In this document: positions 16,974 to 25,129 of the stretch, one piece after another
Layout of the letters: each line of letters starts with the position of its first letter
Position numbering within the stretch: position 1 is the stretch's first letter
Source: Bacteroidales bacterium
GTDB taxonomy: Bacteria > Bacteroidota > Bacteroidia > Bacteroidales > UBA932
Assembly: GCA_029007435.1 (NCBI GenBank)
Contig: JAQXHU010000099.1
Location: 1 to 33,158, forward strand
Length of the DNA: 33,158 nt
Direction: 5' to 3'
Notes under the pieces: model-generated
What the model saw: only the letters and a program-made list of their open reading frames with translations
What the model was told of the DNA's origin: nothing
The model's database searches: none
Made by a program: the position numbers and the translations under genes

Positions 16974-17005
16974 CAGATTATTATTGCCAAATGTAATTTT
17001 TAGAA

Positions 17006-17890
17006 ATGCTTGATCTCCTTTTTGTGCACTGGAATGTGGACCCTGTCATCTTCCATATAGGAAGTTTCGGCCTCAGGTGGTATTCCGTATTGTTCGTGTC
17101 CGGCTTCATCCTCGGCTGGTTCATCTTCAGATGGTTTTTCAGAAGAGAGGGTGTGACGGAGGAATTGCTTGATTCCCTGTTATATACCTTACTTATCGGC
17201 ACGATTGTAGGTGCCAGGCTCGGCCACTGCCTTTTCTATCAGCCGGATTATTATCTGGGCAACTGGCAGGGCTTCTGGGAGATATTTATGCCGTGGAAAG
17301 GAGGCCTCGCCAGTCACGGAGGCACCATCGCCCTCTTCATAGCGATGATCTGGTATGCGCATCATTACGGCCGGAAGAACAATTTCGATTTCGTATGGCT
17401 GCTGGACCATCTCTGCATAGCGGTGGCTTTCGCCGCCACATTCATCCGCCTGGGCAACCTTATGAACTCCGAGATTTACGGTGACGTCACAAGCCTTCCG
17501 TGGGGATTCATCTTCGACCTCAGGGGAGAGACCGAACCGAAACACCCGACGCAGCTTTACGAGGCGCTGTCCTACCTGCTGCTCGGCATAATCCTTATGT
17601 CAATGTACAAGTTCGGCCTCAAGAAGATATACCGCGGCACATTCATCGGGCTGTTCTTCATCGGATGCTTCGGCTCCCGTTTCCTCATTGAATTCATCAA
17701 AGAACCCCAGGTGGCTTTCGAGAACGATATGACCCTCAATATGGGCCAGCTGCTCAGTATTCCGTTCATCCTGCTCGGCATCGGATTCCTTGTATATGCG
17801 TTTGTCCGGAAGCAGCCGGCCTGTGTCGTGCATCCGGAGGAGGCTTCCAAGAAGAAGGAAACCACACATTACGCCAAGTCATTGTCATAG
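17006..17890 (+). CDS. lgt: Prolipoprotein diacylglyceryl transferase
   Basis: Inner-membrane enzyme that moves diacylglycerol from phosphatidylglycerol to the lipobox cysteine, the first step of lipoprotein maturation. It therefore serves the many lipoproteins in this window. Family marks: GARLGHCLFYQPDYY (69-83), GLASHGG with H104, the Lgt signature IRLGNLMNSEIYG with R148, N151 and E156, HPTQLYEA (180-187), and GSRFLIEFIKE with R225 and E229. About seven hydrophobic membrane segments are visible. The length of 294 is normal. An in-frame TAG shortly upstream supports the ATG at 17006. Three bases separate it from the tRNA-editing gene. Confidence 0.97.
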   Translation: MLDLLFVHWNVDPVIFHIGSFGLRWYSVLFVSGFILGWFIFRWFFRREGVTEELLDSLLYTLLIGTIVGARLGHCLFYQPDYYLGNWQGFWEIFMPWKGGLASHGGTIALFIAMIWYAHHYGRKNNFDFVWLLDHLCIAVAFAATFIRLGNLMNSEIYGDVTSLPWGFIFDLRGETEPKHPTQLYEALSYLLLGIILMSMYKFGLKKIYRGTFIGLFFIGCFGSRFLIEFIKEPQVAFENDMTLNMGQLLSIPFILLGIGFLVYAFVRKQPACVVHPEEASKKKETTHYAKSLS

Positions 17891-17893
17891 AGG

Positions 17894-18541
17894 ATGAAAC
17901 AGATAATAATGGATGGCCCTGGCATCGAGAGTTATCTCCAGGACCCGGAGATTTGCGCAAGGATCCAGAAAGTTCTGGATTTCCTTGAGAACAATGGCAT
18001 AGACTACGAGATATTCCGCCATCCGCCGCTTCCCACCATCGAGATTGCCCTGGAATACTGGAAAAGCCTTTCAGCCGTCCACTGCAAGAATCTTTTTATG
18101 CGCAACCACAAGGGAAACCGGCATTATCTCATCTCGTTCGAATGCCATAAAAACCTTGAGATTCATACGCTTGAGCATATGCTCCGGCAGGGCAAGCTGT
18201 CTTTCGCGTCGGAAGAGAGAATGGTCCGCTGCCTTGGTCTGCATCCCGGCTCCGTGTCACCTTTCGGTCTTATAAACGATATGGGACTTGCCGTGACGTC
18301 CCCGGACTCCACTGATTCCCTGCCCGTTTTTGAACAAATCCGTCAGGATGTCAGTCAGAAAGAGCTGTTCCCGAACGGTCATAGGGTCAAATTCTTCATT
18401 GACAGCGATATCCGCAACGCTGACAGAGTCAGTTTCCATCCCTGCGACAATACTGCAAGTGTCATAGTGTCATATTCCGGCTTTATCAAATTCCTCAATT
18501 TGTGGGGTGGAGAGTACGAATGGATTGACATTTTCGCCTGA
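17894..18541 (+). CDS. YbaK/ProX-type aminoacyl-tRNA deacylase (prolyl-tRNA editing family)
   Basis: Resembles stand-alone trans-editing proteins (PrdX, ProXp) that hydrolyse mischarged tRNA, usually Ala-tRNA(Pro). Marks: FRHPPLPTIEIA (41-52), CKNLFMRNHKGNRHYLISF (64-82) with the conserved K65, KLSFASEERM (101-110) and LGLHPGSVSPFGLIND (114-129), the last being very typical. At 215 residues it is longer than most single-domain members (about 160-180). The additions are an N-terminal helix and a C-terminal extension (FSGFIKFLN type). An alternative ATG at 17909 would drop five residues. It follows lgt by three bases and is followed by a good terminator. The precise tRNA substrate cannot be told. 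Confidence 0.85.
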   Translation: MKQIIMDGPGIESYLQDPEICARIQKVLDFLENNGIDYEIFRHPPLPTIEIALEYWKSLSAVHCKNLFMRNHKGNRHYLISFECHKNLEIHTLEHMLRQGKLSFASEERMVRCLGLHPGSVSPFGLINDMGLAVTSPDSTDSLPVFEQIRQDVSQKELFPNGHRVKFFIDSDIRNADRVSFHPCDNTASVIVSYSGFIKFLNLWGGEYEWIDIFA

Positions 18542-18576
18542 TTCTTCGTCATACTAATTGTTTTAAGGGTAAAATA

Positions 18577-18607
18577 GACCATAACAGGAATATTTATGGT
18601 CATTTTT
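18577..18607 (+). terminator. Intrinsic terminator after the lgt operon
   Basis: GACCATAA (18577-18584) and TTATGGTC (18594-18601) are perfect complements around a 9-base loop, followed by ATTTTT (18602-18607). It lies 36 bases after the editing-protein stop. Confidence 0.75.
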
Positions 18608-18648
18608 ACTTATTGGGTGGTGTGCTTTTTGTATTTTTCGCACCCCGT

Positions 18649-18685
18649 GTGCCGATTTAAGATGTGAGTCTTGAAAATCGGGCAC
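18649..18685. repeat. Long hairpin upstream of the RND efflux operon
   Basis: GTGCCGATTT (18649-18658) pairs with AAATCGGGCAC (18675-18685) with a single bulged G. Inside, AAGA (18659-18662) and TCTT (18669-18672) can extend the stem around TGTGAG. It sits 39 bases before the tolC start and overlaps the possible -33 box. Without a T-run it looks more like an operator or attenuator than a terminator. I see no gene in 18542-18723. Confidence 0.5.
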
Positions 18686-18702
18686 TTGCTTCGATAATTT
18701 TT
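18671..18702 (+). promoter_or_regulatory. Weak promoter candidate of the RND efflux operon
   Basis: TTGA (18671-18674), a 20-base spacer and TAATTTTT (18695-18702) give a partial match to the Bacteroidota promoter, with the -33 box inside the hairpin at 18649-18685. The boxes are imperfect, so another promoter may exist. Confidence 0.3.
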
Positions 18703-18723
18703 AGGTAGTTTAAATTGATAAGT

Positions 18724-20199
18724 ATGAGAAAAAAATTCCCGGGATTGCTGCTGGTTGCAGGCTCGGTATTGATGTCAGTATGCGCGATGGCGCAGGAAGT
18801 TGACACGACTAAGACCGCGACGGTCATCACATTGGAAGACGCCCTCAAGATTGCATTGAGCGAAAATGCGTCTGTTCGTGTCGCAGATAAGGAAATAGAA
18901 AGAACTGGTTATGCGAGAAAAGGCACTTACGCCTCTCTTTTCCCACAGATCGATCTCACAGGTTCATTCCAGAGAACCATCAAGAAACAGGTGATGTATA
19001 TGGATATGGATATGAGCGAATTTATGGGCGGCGGCGAAGAGGCCGGTGACGGTACATCTGATGGAACAGGCTCTGGAGAGGAGACTGGAAGCCAGGCTGG
19101 AGGATTCGGCAACGGCGGCGGAATCGAAGTGGGCCGCTGGAACTCCTATTCAGGAGGTGTTGTGGCTGCGATGCCTATCATCAACGCCCAGCTCTGGAAG
19201 AGCATCAAGATTTCCGGAATGGAAGTTGAGCTCGCTGTAGAGAAGGCACGTTCCTCCAGGCTCGATATGGTAACCCAGGTGAAGCAGGCGTATTACGCCG
19301 TCCTTCTTGCCAAGGAGGCTCTGAATGTTTATAAAGAGGTGTATGACAATGCCTTAAGAAACTTCGAGCAGACCCGTATGCGCTACAATGCCCAGAAGGC
19401 TTCCGAGCTGGATTACACAAGGGCAAAGTCCACAGTGGCCAGCGCCATTCCTAATGTTTACAATGCTGAAAGTTCAGTGATTCTCGCCCTGTGGCAGCTC
19501 AAGGCTGTGATGGGCGTCGAACTCGATCAGGAAATTGACGTGGCAGGTACCATCGGGGATTATGCCGCCGATATGACCTATGACCCGTCACTGAACGAGT
19601 CGTTATCTCTTGAATACAATACCACAATGCGCCAGCTCGCCATTCAGGCAGAGGAACTTGCGCAGAACATCAAGCTCCAGAAATTCGCCTACATCCCGAC
19701 TCTCGCCGTGAACTTCGCGTTTATGGAGACTGCGATGACAAATGACTTCAAGTTCAGCAATTACAGATGGACCCCGTATTCATATGTCGGCCTCAGCCTG
19801 AACATTCCTATCTTCTCCGGCGGAAAACGCTGGAACGACCTCCGTCAGGCCAAGGTGCAGGCTTCCCAGCTGAATATCCAGATGGCCGATACCGAGCGCC
19901 AGCTGAAAATAGGCATCCGTCAGTATCTCAATACGATGGAGACCCAGATAAAGAGTTTCTCCGCAGCTGAGGAGGCTGTCCGGACAGCTCAGAAAGCCTA
20001 CAGCATCGCGGAAAAATCCTACGATGTGGGCCGCAGCACCATCACTGACCTCAACGACGCCCAGCTGGCTCTCACCCAGGCACGCCTCGGAGTGTCACAG
20101 ACAGTGTATGAATTCGTTGTCGCAAAGTCCAATCTTGAGAAGATTATGGGATATGACTTCATCGACGACGCCGGAAATGTGGATCTTGAAAACCGATAA
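18724..20199 (+). CDS. TolC-like outer-membrane efflux channel
   Basis: Outer-membrane factor that forms the exit duct of the RND pump encoded next. At 491 residues it is of the usual size. Signal peptide up to about AMAQ (24). The two-fold outer-membrane efflux repeat is visible: ITLEDALKIALSENASVRVADKEIERTGY-type first half, then LEYNTTMRQLAIQAEELAQN in the second, with long coiled-coil helices such as VKQAYYAVLLAKEALNVYKE. Residues about 92-137 form a Met/Asp/Gly/Glu/Ser-rich low-complexity stretch, placed where the first surface loop of the barrel is expected. ATG 18724 is preferred over an in-frame TTG nine bases earlier because it gives MRKKF, a normal signal start. Confidence 0.93.
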   Translation: MRKKFPGLLLVAGSVLMSVCAMAQEVDTTKTATVITLEDALKIALSENASVRVADKEIERTGYARKGTYASLFPQIDLTGSFQRTIKKQVMYMDMDMSEFMGGGEEAGDGTSDGTGSGEETGSQAGGFGNGGGIEVGRWNSYSGGVVAAMPIINAQLWKSIKISGMEVELAVEKARSSRLDMVTQVKQAYYAVLLAKEALNVYKEVYDNALRNFEQTRMRYNAQKASELDYTRAKSTVASAIPNVYNAESSVILALWQLKAVMGVELDQEIDVAGTIGDYAADMTYDPSLNESLSLEYNTTMRQLAIQAEELAQNIKLQKFAYIPTLAVNFAFMETAMTNDFKFSNYRWTPYSYVGLSLNIPIFSGGKRWNDLRQAKVQASQLNIQMADTERQLKIGIRQYLNTMETQIKSFSAAEEAVRTAQKAYSIAEKSYDVGRSTITDLNDAQLALTQARLGVSQTVYEFVVAKSNLEKIMGYDFIDDAGNVDLENR

Positions 20200-20219
20200 T
20201 AACAGAAAGAAGAAACAAT

Positions 20220-21242
20220 ATGAAAGCAGTTAAATTTATTATTTTCGCAGGATCGCTTGCAATGATTGCAGGCTGCGGAAACGGCAACTCTTCAAACACT
20301 ACGGCTGAACAGCCTGTTCAGGAAAAGATTGCCAACGTGAGCGTGATGGAGGTGAGCTCCAAGGACGTTCCTCAGGAGGATGTATATACCTCGACAGTAG
20401 AAGCTTATGCGACCAATAATATCGCTCCGCAGAGCCCTTCAAGGATCCAGAAGATTTATGTGGAGGTAGGTGATTTCGTAAGGGCCGGCCAGATTGTGGC
20501 CAAAATGGACGAAGTGTCATTGAACCAGACAAAACTCTCGATGACCAATGACTCACTTGAGTATTCCCGTCTTAAAGGACTTTATGAGGAGGGCGGAGTG
20601 TCCAAGTCTGACCTTGATGCAATGGAACTCAAGTACAACGTGACCCGCAGCCAGTACGAGAACATTCTTGAGAACACGATTCTCCGTTCTCCTATCTCCG
20701 GTGTGATTTCCGCAAGAAACTATGACAAAGGTGATATGTACACCGGCAACCCAATATATGTAGTGGAGCAGATTACTCCTGTCAAACTTCTCGTGGGTAT
20801 CTCCGAGGCTGACTACACCAAGGTGAAGAAAAATGACTCAGTGGACATCACCGTTGATGCCATCCCTGGCAGGACATTCTCAGGACGTATCAGCAGAATC
20901 TATCCTACCATCGACCCTTCCACCCACACCTTCACTTCAGAGGTCCAGGTGGCCAATGCGGACCATGCGCTCAGGCCGGGTATGTATGCCCGCGTGAAAG
21001 TTCTCTTCGGCCTGAACCACAGCGTTACAGTGCCTGACAACTGCATCGTGAAGCAGCAGGGCTCAGCAATCCGTTCGGTATATGTCCTTCAGGAGGACGG
21101 CACAGTGAGAGAGCGTGTTGTTACTCTCGGACGTCATTTTGATGATGAGTATGAGATTCTCACCGGCCTCAATGAGGGTGAGAAGATCGTCGTGAAGGGA
21201 CAGGCAAGCCTCAAGGACGGCGACAAAGTAAATGTACAGTAA
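20220..21242 (+). CDS. RND efflux membrane fusion protein, lipoprotein
   Basis: Periplasmic adaptor (HlyD/AcrA family) that joins the RND pump to the TolC-like channel. The signal peptide ends in lipobox IAGC with C19, anchoring it to a membrane. Barrel-sandwich (lipoyl-like) segments: PSRIQKIYVEVGDFVRAGQI (about 78-97) and ILRSPISGVISARNYDKGDM (about 155-175). A short coiled coil lies between them, then a beta-barrel domain (VDAIPGRTFSGRISRIYPTI) and a membrane-proximal domain ending NEGEKIVVKGQASLKDGDKV. 340 residues is typical for the short Bacteroidota adaptors. It is 20 bases after tolC and 18 before the pump gene. Confidence 0.95.
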   Translation: MKAVKFIIFAGSLAMIAGCGNGNSSNTTAEQPVQEKIANVSVMEVSSKDVPQEDVYTSTVEAYATNNIAPQSPSRIQKIYVEVGDFVRAGQIVAKMDEVSLNQTKLSMTNDSLEYSRLKGLYEEGGVSKSDLDAMELKYNVTRSQYENILENTILRSPISGVISARNYDKGDMYTGNPIYVVEQITPVKLLVGISEADYTKVKKNDSVDITVDAIPGRTFSGRISRIYPTIDPSTHTFTSEVQVANADHALRPGMYARVKVLFGLNHSVTVPDNCIVKQQGSAIRSVYVLQEDGTVRERVVTLGRHFDDEYEILTGLNEGEKIVVKGQASLKDGDKVNVQ

Positions 21243-21260
21243 TATCAAGCGCAATCAATT

Positions 21261-24200
21261 ATGAGTATATATAGATCAGCGGTGAACAATCCGGTGACGA
21301 CCACGTTGCTGTTCGTGGCATTCGCCATCTTCGGAGTGTTCTCGTTCATAAACACCTCTATCGCGCAGTTCCCGGACTTTGATGCCAATGTCATAATGGT
21401 GATGTCGGCATATCCGGGCGCAAGTGCTGCCGATATTGAGACAAACCTCACCAAGGTCCTGGAGAACGGACTCAACGGTGTGAGCGACCTGAAGGATATC
21501 ACTTCGAGGTCAAAGGAAAACATATCGATGCTTATTCTGGAATTCAATTACGGAGTGGACATCGACGTTGCGACGAATGATGTGAGGGACAAGCTGGACC
21601 TCCTCAATTCCTCGCTTCCGGACCAGGCTTCGACGCCTGTGATTTTCAAGTTCAGTATGGATGACCTGCCGATTTACATTATGTCGGCTACTGCTGACCA
21701 CAGCCTTCCGGGACTGAACAAGATTCTGGACGACAAGCTTTCAACGCCTCTCGCCAGGGTCAAGGGTGTAGGCTCCGTGAACGTATCGGGAGCTCCTACC
21801 CGTGAGATTCAGGTATATTGCGACCCTCACAAGCTGCAGGCTTACGGATTGTCAATATCCCAGGTCTCATCCATCATCGCCTATGAGAACAGGAATGTTC
21901 CGAGCGGTAACATCGATATAGGTTCGGAGACTTATTCCCTCCGTATCCAGAAAGAGTTCAAGGATCCTTCCGAGCTCCTTGACATTGTCCTCGGATACAG
22001 GGACGGCAATGCCATCTATCTCCGTGATGTCGCAACGATAGTTGATGATATGGCGGAAAAGGAGCAGGAGGCCGTCACCAACGGAATCCGTGCCGCGCAG
22101 ATTTCCATCCAGAAGCAGACCGGAGCAAATTCCGTGAATGTGATCAGGTCCGTAAAGAAGGAACTTGTCAAGATTCAGGAGACGCTTCCTCCTGACGTCA
22201 AGCTTACTAATGTGATGGACAGCTCCGACAACATCATCAACACCATCAACTCCCTGAAGGAGACCATCCTGATCACCTTCCTCGTCGTGATGCTTGTCGT
22301 GTATGTCTTCCTCGGAAGATGGAGGGCAACGTTCATCGTCATCATCTCGATTCCTATTTCCCTGTTGGCGTCCCTGATTTATCTGTATGCTACAGGCAAT
22401 ACATTGAATATCATCTCAATGTCAGCGCTTTCCATCGCGATTGGTATGGTCGTGGACGACGCTATCGTGGCATTGGAGAACATTACCACGCATATTGAAA
22501 GAGGTGAGAATCCTAAAGAGGCGGCCGTCCACGGAACCGGTGAGGTGGGTATCTCCATCATCGCTTCCACGTTGACAATGCTCTGCGTGTTTATGCCTCT
22601 GACTATGGTGACCGGTATGGCCGGAATTATGTTCCGTCAGCTCGGCTTCATCGTCAGCTTCATTATGATTGTGTCCACCACAGCTGCGCTCACCCTGGTG
22701 CCGATGATGTGCTCAAGAATGCTCAAGGCCAATCCGAAGAAAGGCAAGCTGCACAATCTTATCTTCACCCCTATTGACAAGGGCCTGAATGCCATTTCAG
22801 ACGGATATGCCAAGGTCATCAACTGGGCCGTGCGTCACAGGAAGACGGTGGTGTTCAGTGCTATGGGTATTCTTGTGGCTTTTGTGGTGATTCTCGGACC
22901 TAAGCTCAAGAGCGAATACTTCCCTAAGACCGACCAGGGTCTTGTGACCGTCTCCCTTGAACTCAATGCAGGTACGGCGCAGGAAGTCACAGGAGCAGTC
23001 GCTGCCAGCCTGTATCAGGATTTCGTGCGTGACATCCCTGAGATGACCGTCTGCAGCTACACGTTCGGACAGGCAGACTCTGACAACGCCATCGCAAGTA
23101 TGCGTACCAACGGTTCCAACATCATTTCAATGTATGTGAACCTCGGAAGTATGGAGGACAGGGATCGTTCTACCGGTGAAATCGCGGAGATTGTCCGTCA
23201 GAACATAAACAAATATCCTGAAATTCACAAGGCTACCGTATCCGAGGGTATGGGAGGCGCCGGAAGTGCCCCTTCTGTCGAGATCGAGGTCTATGGCTAC
23301 AGTTTCGAAACCACTGACGCCGTTGCAAAGGAAATCCAGGAGAAGCTTCTCGTAGATCCTGCGTTTACCGAGGTAACTCTCAGCCGTGACCAGTACACCC
23401 CTGAGTACCAGGTTGATTTTGACAGGTCCAAGCTTGCGGCCAACGGTCTGAACTCAACTGCCGCAGCTGCAGCAGTGAGCGCTGCAATGAGCGGTTCGGT
23501 GAACTCCTACTACCGTGAGGACGGTGATGAGTACGACATCAGGGTGAGATATGCCCGCAATTACAGGACAAGTGTATCCGACATTGAGAACATCATCATC
23601 TACTCCGGAAGCGGCTCTCCAATCAGGGTGAAGGACCTCGGCAATGTAGTTGAAACAGAGGTTCCTCCTACCATCGAGCGCAAGAACAGGCAGAGGGTGA
23701 TTACAGTGAAGGGTATCATTTCCGATGGCCACGCTATGTCCGACGGTGTTGCTGCGGCTAATGAAATTATCAACAATATGGACATTCCTTCAGAGCTTTC
23801 TGTGAAAGTCGCCGGAGACTTTGAGGACCAGATGGAGATGTTCACGAGTCTCGGTGTCCTTATGCTCCTTATCATCATCCTTGTGTATATGGTGATGGCA
23901 TCCCAGTTCGAGTCATTTATGAGCCCGTTTGTGATTATGTTCTCCGTGCCGTTCGCATTCGTAGGAGTGATTCTTGGGCTTTGGATTACGGATACTGCAA
24001 TCAGTGTCATAGCCCTCATCGGTATTTTGATTCTTATCGGTATCGTGGTGAAGAACGGTATTGTGCTGATAGACTATACCATCCTTCTCCGTGAAAGGGG
24101 AATGAGCATCCTCGATGCTTCAGTCGAGGCCGCAAGGAGCCGTCTGCGTCCTATCCTTATGACCACGCTTACCACTGTCCTCGGTATGATTCCGATGGCT

Positions 24201-24377
24201 GTCGGTTCAGGTGAAGGCTCGGAAATGTGGGTTTCTCTCGGTATTACTGTTGCCTGGGGACTTTCAATCTCCACTCTCGTGACACTCGTGCTGATTCCTA
24301 CCATCTACTGCGTGTTTGCTACAAGACAGGAGAAACGAAAAGCCAAAAAGGCAGCAAAACTTGCTGCGGCAAAATAA
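21261..24377 (+). CDS. HAE1-type RND efflux pump, inner-membrane permease
   Basis: Proton-driven trimeric exporter of the AcrB/MexB class. The 1038-residue length, two sets of membrane helices and two large periplasmic loops fit. The first helix is followed by SAYPGASAADIETNLTKVLE. The proton relay lies in SIAIGMVVDDAIVALENI with D399 and D400, the HAE1 pattern and not the heavy-metal HME pattern. The second half shows VMASQFESFMSPFVIMFSVP and GIVVKNGIVLIDYTILLRERG. It ends in an Ala/Lys-rich tail. The substrate is unknown; drugs, bile salts or lipids are typical for the class. The small gene downstream could regulate it. Confidence 0.96.
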   Translation: MSIYRSAVNNPVTTTLLFVAFAIFGVFSFINTSIAQFPDFDANVIMVMSAYPGASAADIETNLTKVLENGLNGVSDLKDITSRSKENISMLILEFNYGVDIDVATNDVRDKLDLLNSSLPDQASTPVIFKFSMDDLPIYIMSATADHSLPGLNKILDDKLSTPLARVKGVGSVNVSGAPTREIQVYCDPHKLQAYGLSISQVSSIIAYENRNVPSGNIDIGSETYSLRIQKEFKDPSELLDIVLGYRDGNAIYLRDVATIVDDMAEKEQEAVTNGIRAAQISIQKQTGANSVNVIRSVKKELVKIQETLPPDVKLTNVMDSSDNIINTINSLKETILITFLVVMLVVYVFLGRWRATFIVIISIPISLLASLIYLYATGNTLNIISMSALSIAIGMVVDDAIVALENITTHIERGENPKEAAVHGTGEVGISIIASTLTMLCVFMPLTMVTGMAGIMFRQLGFIVSFIMIVSTTAALTLVPMMCSRMLKANPKKGKLHNLIFTPIDKGLNAISDGYAKVINWAVRHRKTVVFSAMGILVAFVVILGPKLKSEYFPKTDQGLVTVSLELNAGTAQEVTGAVAASLYQDFVRDIPEMTVCSYTFGQADSDNAIASMRTNGSNIISMYVNLGSMEDRDRSTGEIAEIVRQNINKYPEIHKATVSEGMGGAGSAPSVEIEVYGYSFETTDAVAKEIQEKLLVDPAFTEVTLSRDQYTPEYQVDFDRSKLAANGLNSTAAAAAVSAAMSGSVNSYYREDGDEYDIRVRYARNYRTSVSDIENIIIYSGSGSPIRVKDLGNVVETEVPPTIERKNRQRVITVKGIISDGHAMSDGVAAANEIINNMDIPSELSVKVAGDFEDQMEMFTSLGVLMLLIIILVYMVMASQFESFMSPFVIMFSVPFAFVGVILGLWITDTAISVIALIGILILIGIVVKNGIVLIDYTILLRERGMSILDASVEAARSRLRPILMTTLTTVLGMIPMAVGSGEGSEMWVSLGITVAWGLSISTLVTLVLIPTIYCVFATRQEKRKAKKAAKLAAAK

Positions 24378-24391
24378 TAATGAATTCAGTT

Positions 24392-24685
24392 ATGAAAGCG
24401 ATATTTATATCATACAATCAGGCCTACAACGAGGAAATTGTTGATGTTTTGGATGCTCACGGACAGAGAGGATTTACACGCTGGCTGGACATCGACGGAC
24501 GCGGTTCTATAGACGGAATTCCGCATTACGGAAACCACGCTTGGCCGGAGCAGAATCACGGCATCCTGGTTTTCGTCGATGATGACAAGGTGTCCGGCAT
24601 TATAGCCGACCTCAAAGCCAAGGACGCTGCCACTCCGAAACTCGGACTCAGAGCGTTCACCTGGGATGCCGCACAGGCATTCTGA
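24392..24685 (+). CDS. Small RND-linked protein, probable PII-like ferredoxin-fold regulator
   Basis: 97 residues starting 14 bases after the pump stop, thus in the efflux operon; an ATG at 24380 would add four residues. It starts MKAIFISYNQAYNEEIVDVL and continues with GQRGFTRWLDIDGRGS, PHYGNHAWPEQNHGILVFV, DDDKVSGIIADLKAKD and KLGLRAFTWDAAQAF. The beta-alpha-beta-beta-alpha-beta layout, a flexible loop region with H45, H49 and H56, and a VDDDKV turn resemble PII-like proteins. From memory, small homologues sit next to RND pumps in other Bacteroidales, and DUF3240 PII-like proteins accompany metal RND pumps in Proteobacteria. Role in sensing a metal or ligand and controlling the pump is inference. 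Confidence 0.75.
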   Translation: MKAIFISYNQAYNEEIVDVLDAHGQRGFTRWLDIDGRGSIDGIPHYGNHAWPEQNHGILVFVDDDKVSGIIADLKAKDAATPKLGLRAFTWDAAQAF

Positions 24686-24698
24686 AGCTGAAATATCT

Positions 24699-24715
24699 GG
24701 CAGTACGCTGCCTTT
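24699..24715 (+). terminator. Short terminator-like hairpin after the efflux operon
   Basis: GGCAG (24699-24703) and CTGCC (24708-24712) form a perfect 5-pair stem with the stable-type tetraloop TACG, followed by TTT. It is 13 bases after the stop of the PII-like gene. The T-run is short. Confidence 0.4.
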
Positions 24716-24730
24716 ATACAAATAGAACTG

Positions 24731-24762
24731 ATTGGTGCGTTTTTTTGGAAAGACGCACCAAT
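24731..24762. repeat. Perfect 10-base inverted repeat overlapping the trx promoter
   Basis: ATTGGTGCGT (24731-24740) and ACGCACCAAT (24753-24762) are exact complements around a 12-base loop that contains the -33 TTTG box. Only four bases lie between the second arm and the -7 box. It may be an operator for a dimeric regulator, or a second terminator hairpin of the efflux operon. Confidence 0.6.
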
Positions 24763-24774
24763 TGTTTATATTTG
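24744..24774 (+). promoter_or_regulatory. Promoter of trx and the downstream gene run
   Basis: TTTG (24744-24747), a 19-base spacer and TATATTTG (24767-24774) match the Bacteroidota consensus at both boxes, 27 bases before the trx ATG. Confidence 0.75.
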
Positions 24775-24801
24775 TAGAATGGTATTTAAAATTATATTGT
24801 T

Positions 24802-25116
24802 ATGGCAAAAGTAGTGACTAACGAGAATTTCTCTGATATTATTTCCGGCCCTATGCCGGTAGTTGTTGATTTCTGGGCTACCTGGTGCGGACCTTGCCGT
24901 GCCCTTTCTCCGGTTGTTGACGAGATTGCAGCTGAATATGAAGGCAAGGCCGATGTGGCCAAATGCAATGTGGACGACTGTGATGGCATAGCCGCCCAGT
25001 ACGGCATCCGCAGCATACCTACTCTCTTGTTCTTCAAGGGCGGACAGATGGTTGACAGGCTTGTAGGCGCGGCTCCGAAAGCCACCATCACGGCTAAAAT
25101 CGACGCTCTCCTTTAG
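24802..25116 (+). CDS. trxA: Thioredoxin
   Basis: Cytosolic disulfide reductant of 104 residues, normal for a single thioredoxin domain, without signal peptide. The active site is WATWCGPCRAL with C29 and C32, and the cis-proline is P73 in RSIPTLLFF. D23 is the usual buried Asp. Two further cysteines (C55, C60) lie in the middle. It has a consensus promoter with an overlapping inverted repeat, and is followed 13 bases later by an outer-membrane protein gene. Because the genes after it are so tightly packed, its promoter may drive the whole run to miaA. The symbol is by family; the genome may have other thioredoxins. Confidence 0.95.
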   Translation: MAKVVTNENFSDIISGPMPVVVDFWATWCGPCRALSPVVDEIAAEYEGKADVAKCNVDDCDGIAAQYGIRSIPTLLFFKGGQMVDRLVGAAPKATITAKIDALL

Positions 25117-25129
25117 CGTATCCGGCAGA

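Noticed and set aside
18780..18795. Possible lipobox (MSVC) in the TolC-like protein
   Set aside because: Valine before the cysteine is not a normal lipobox residue, and a good type I site (AMAQ) follows directly; the family is usually not lipid-anchored in this phylum.
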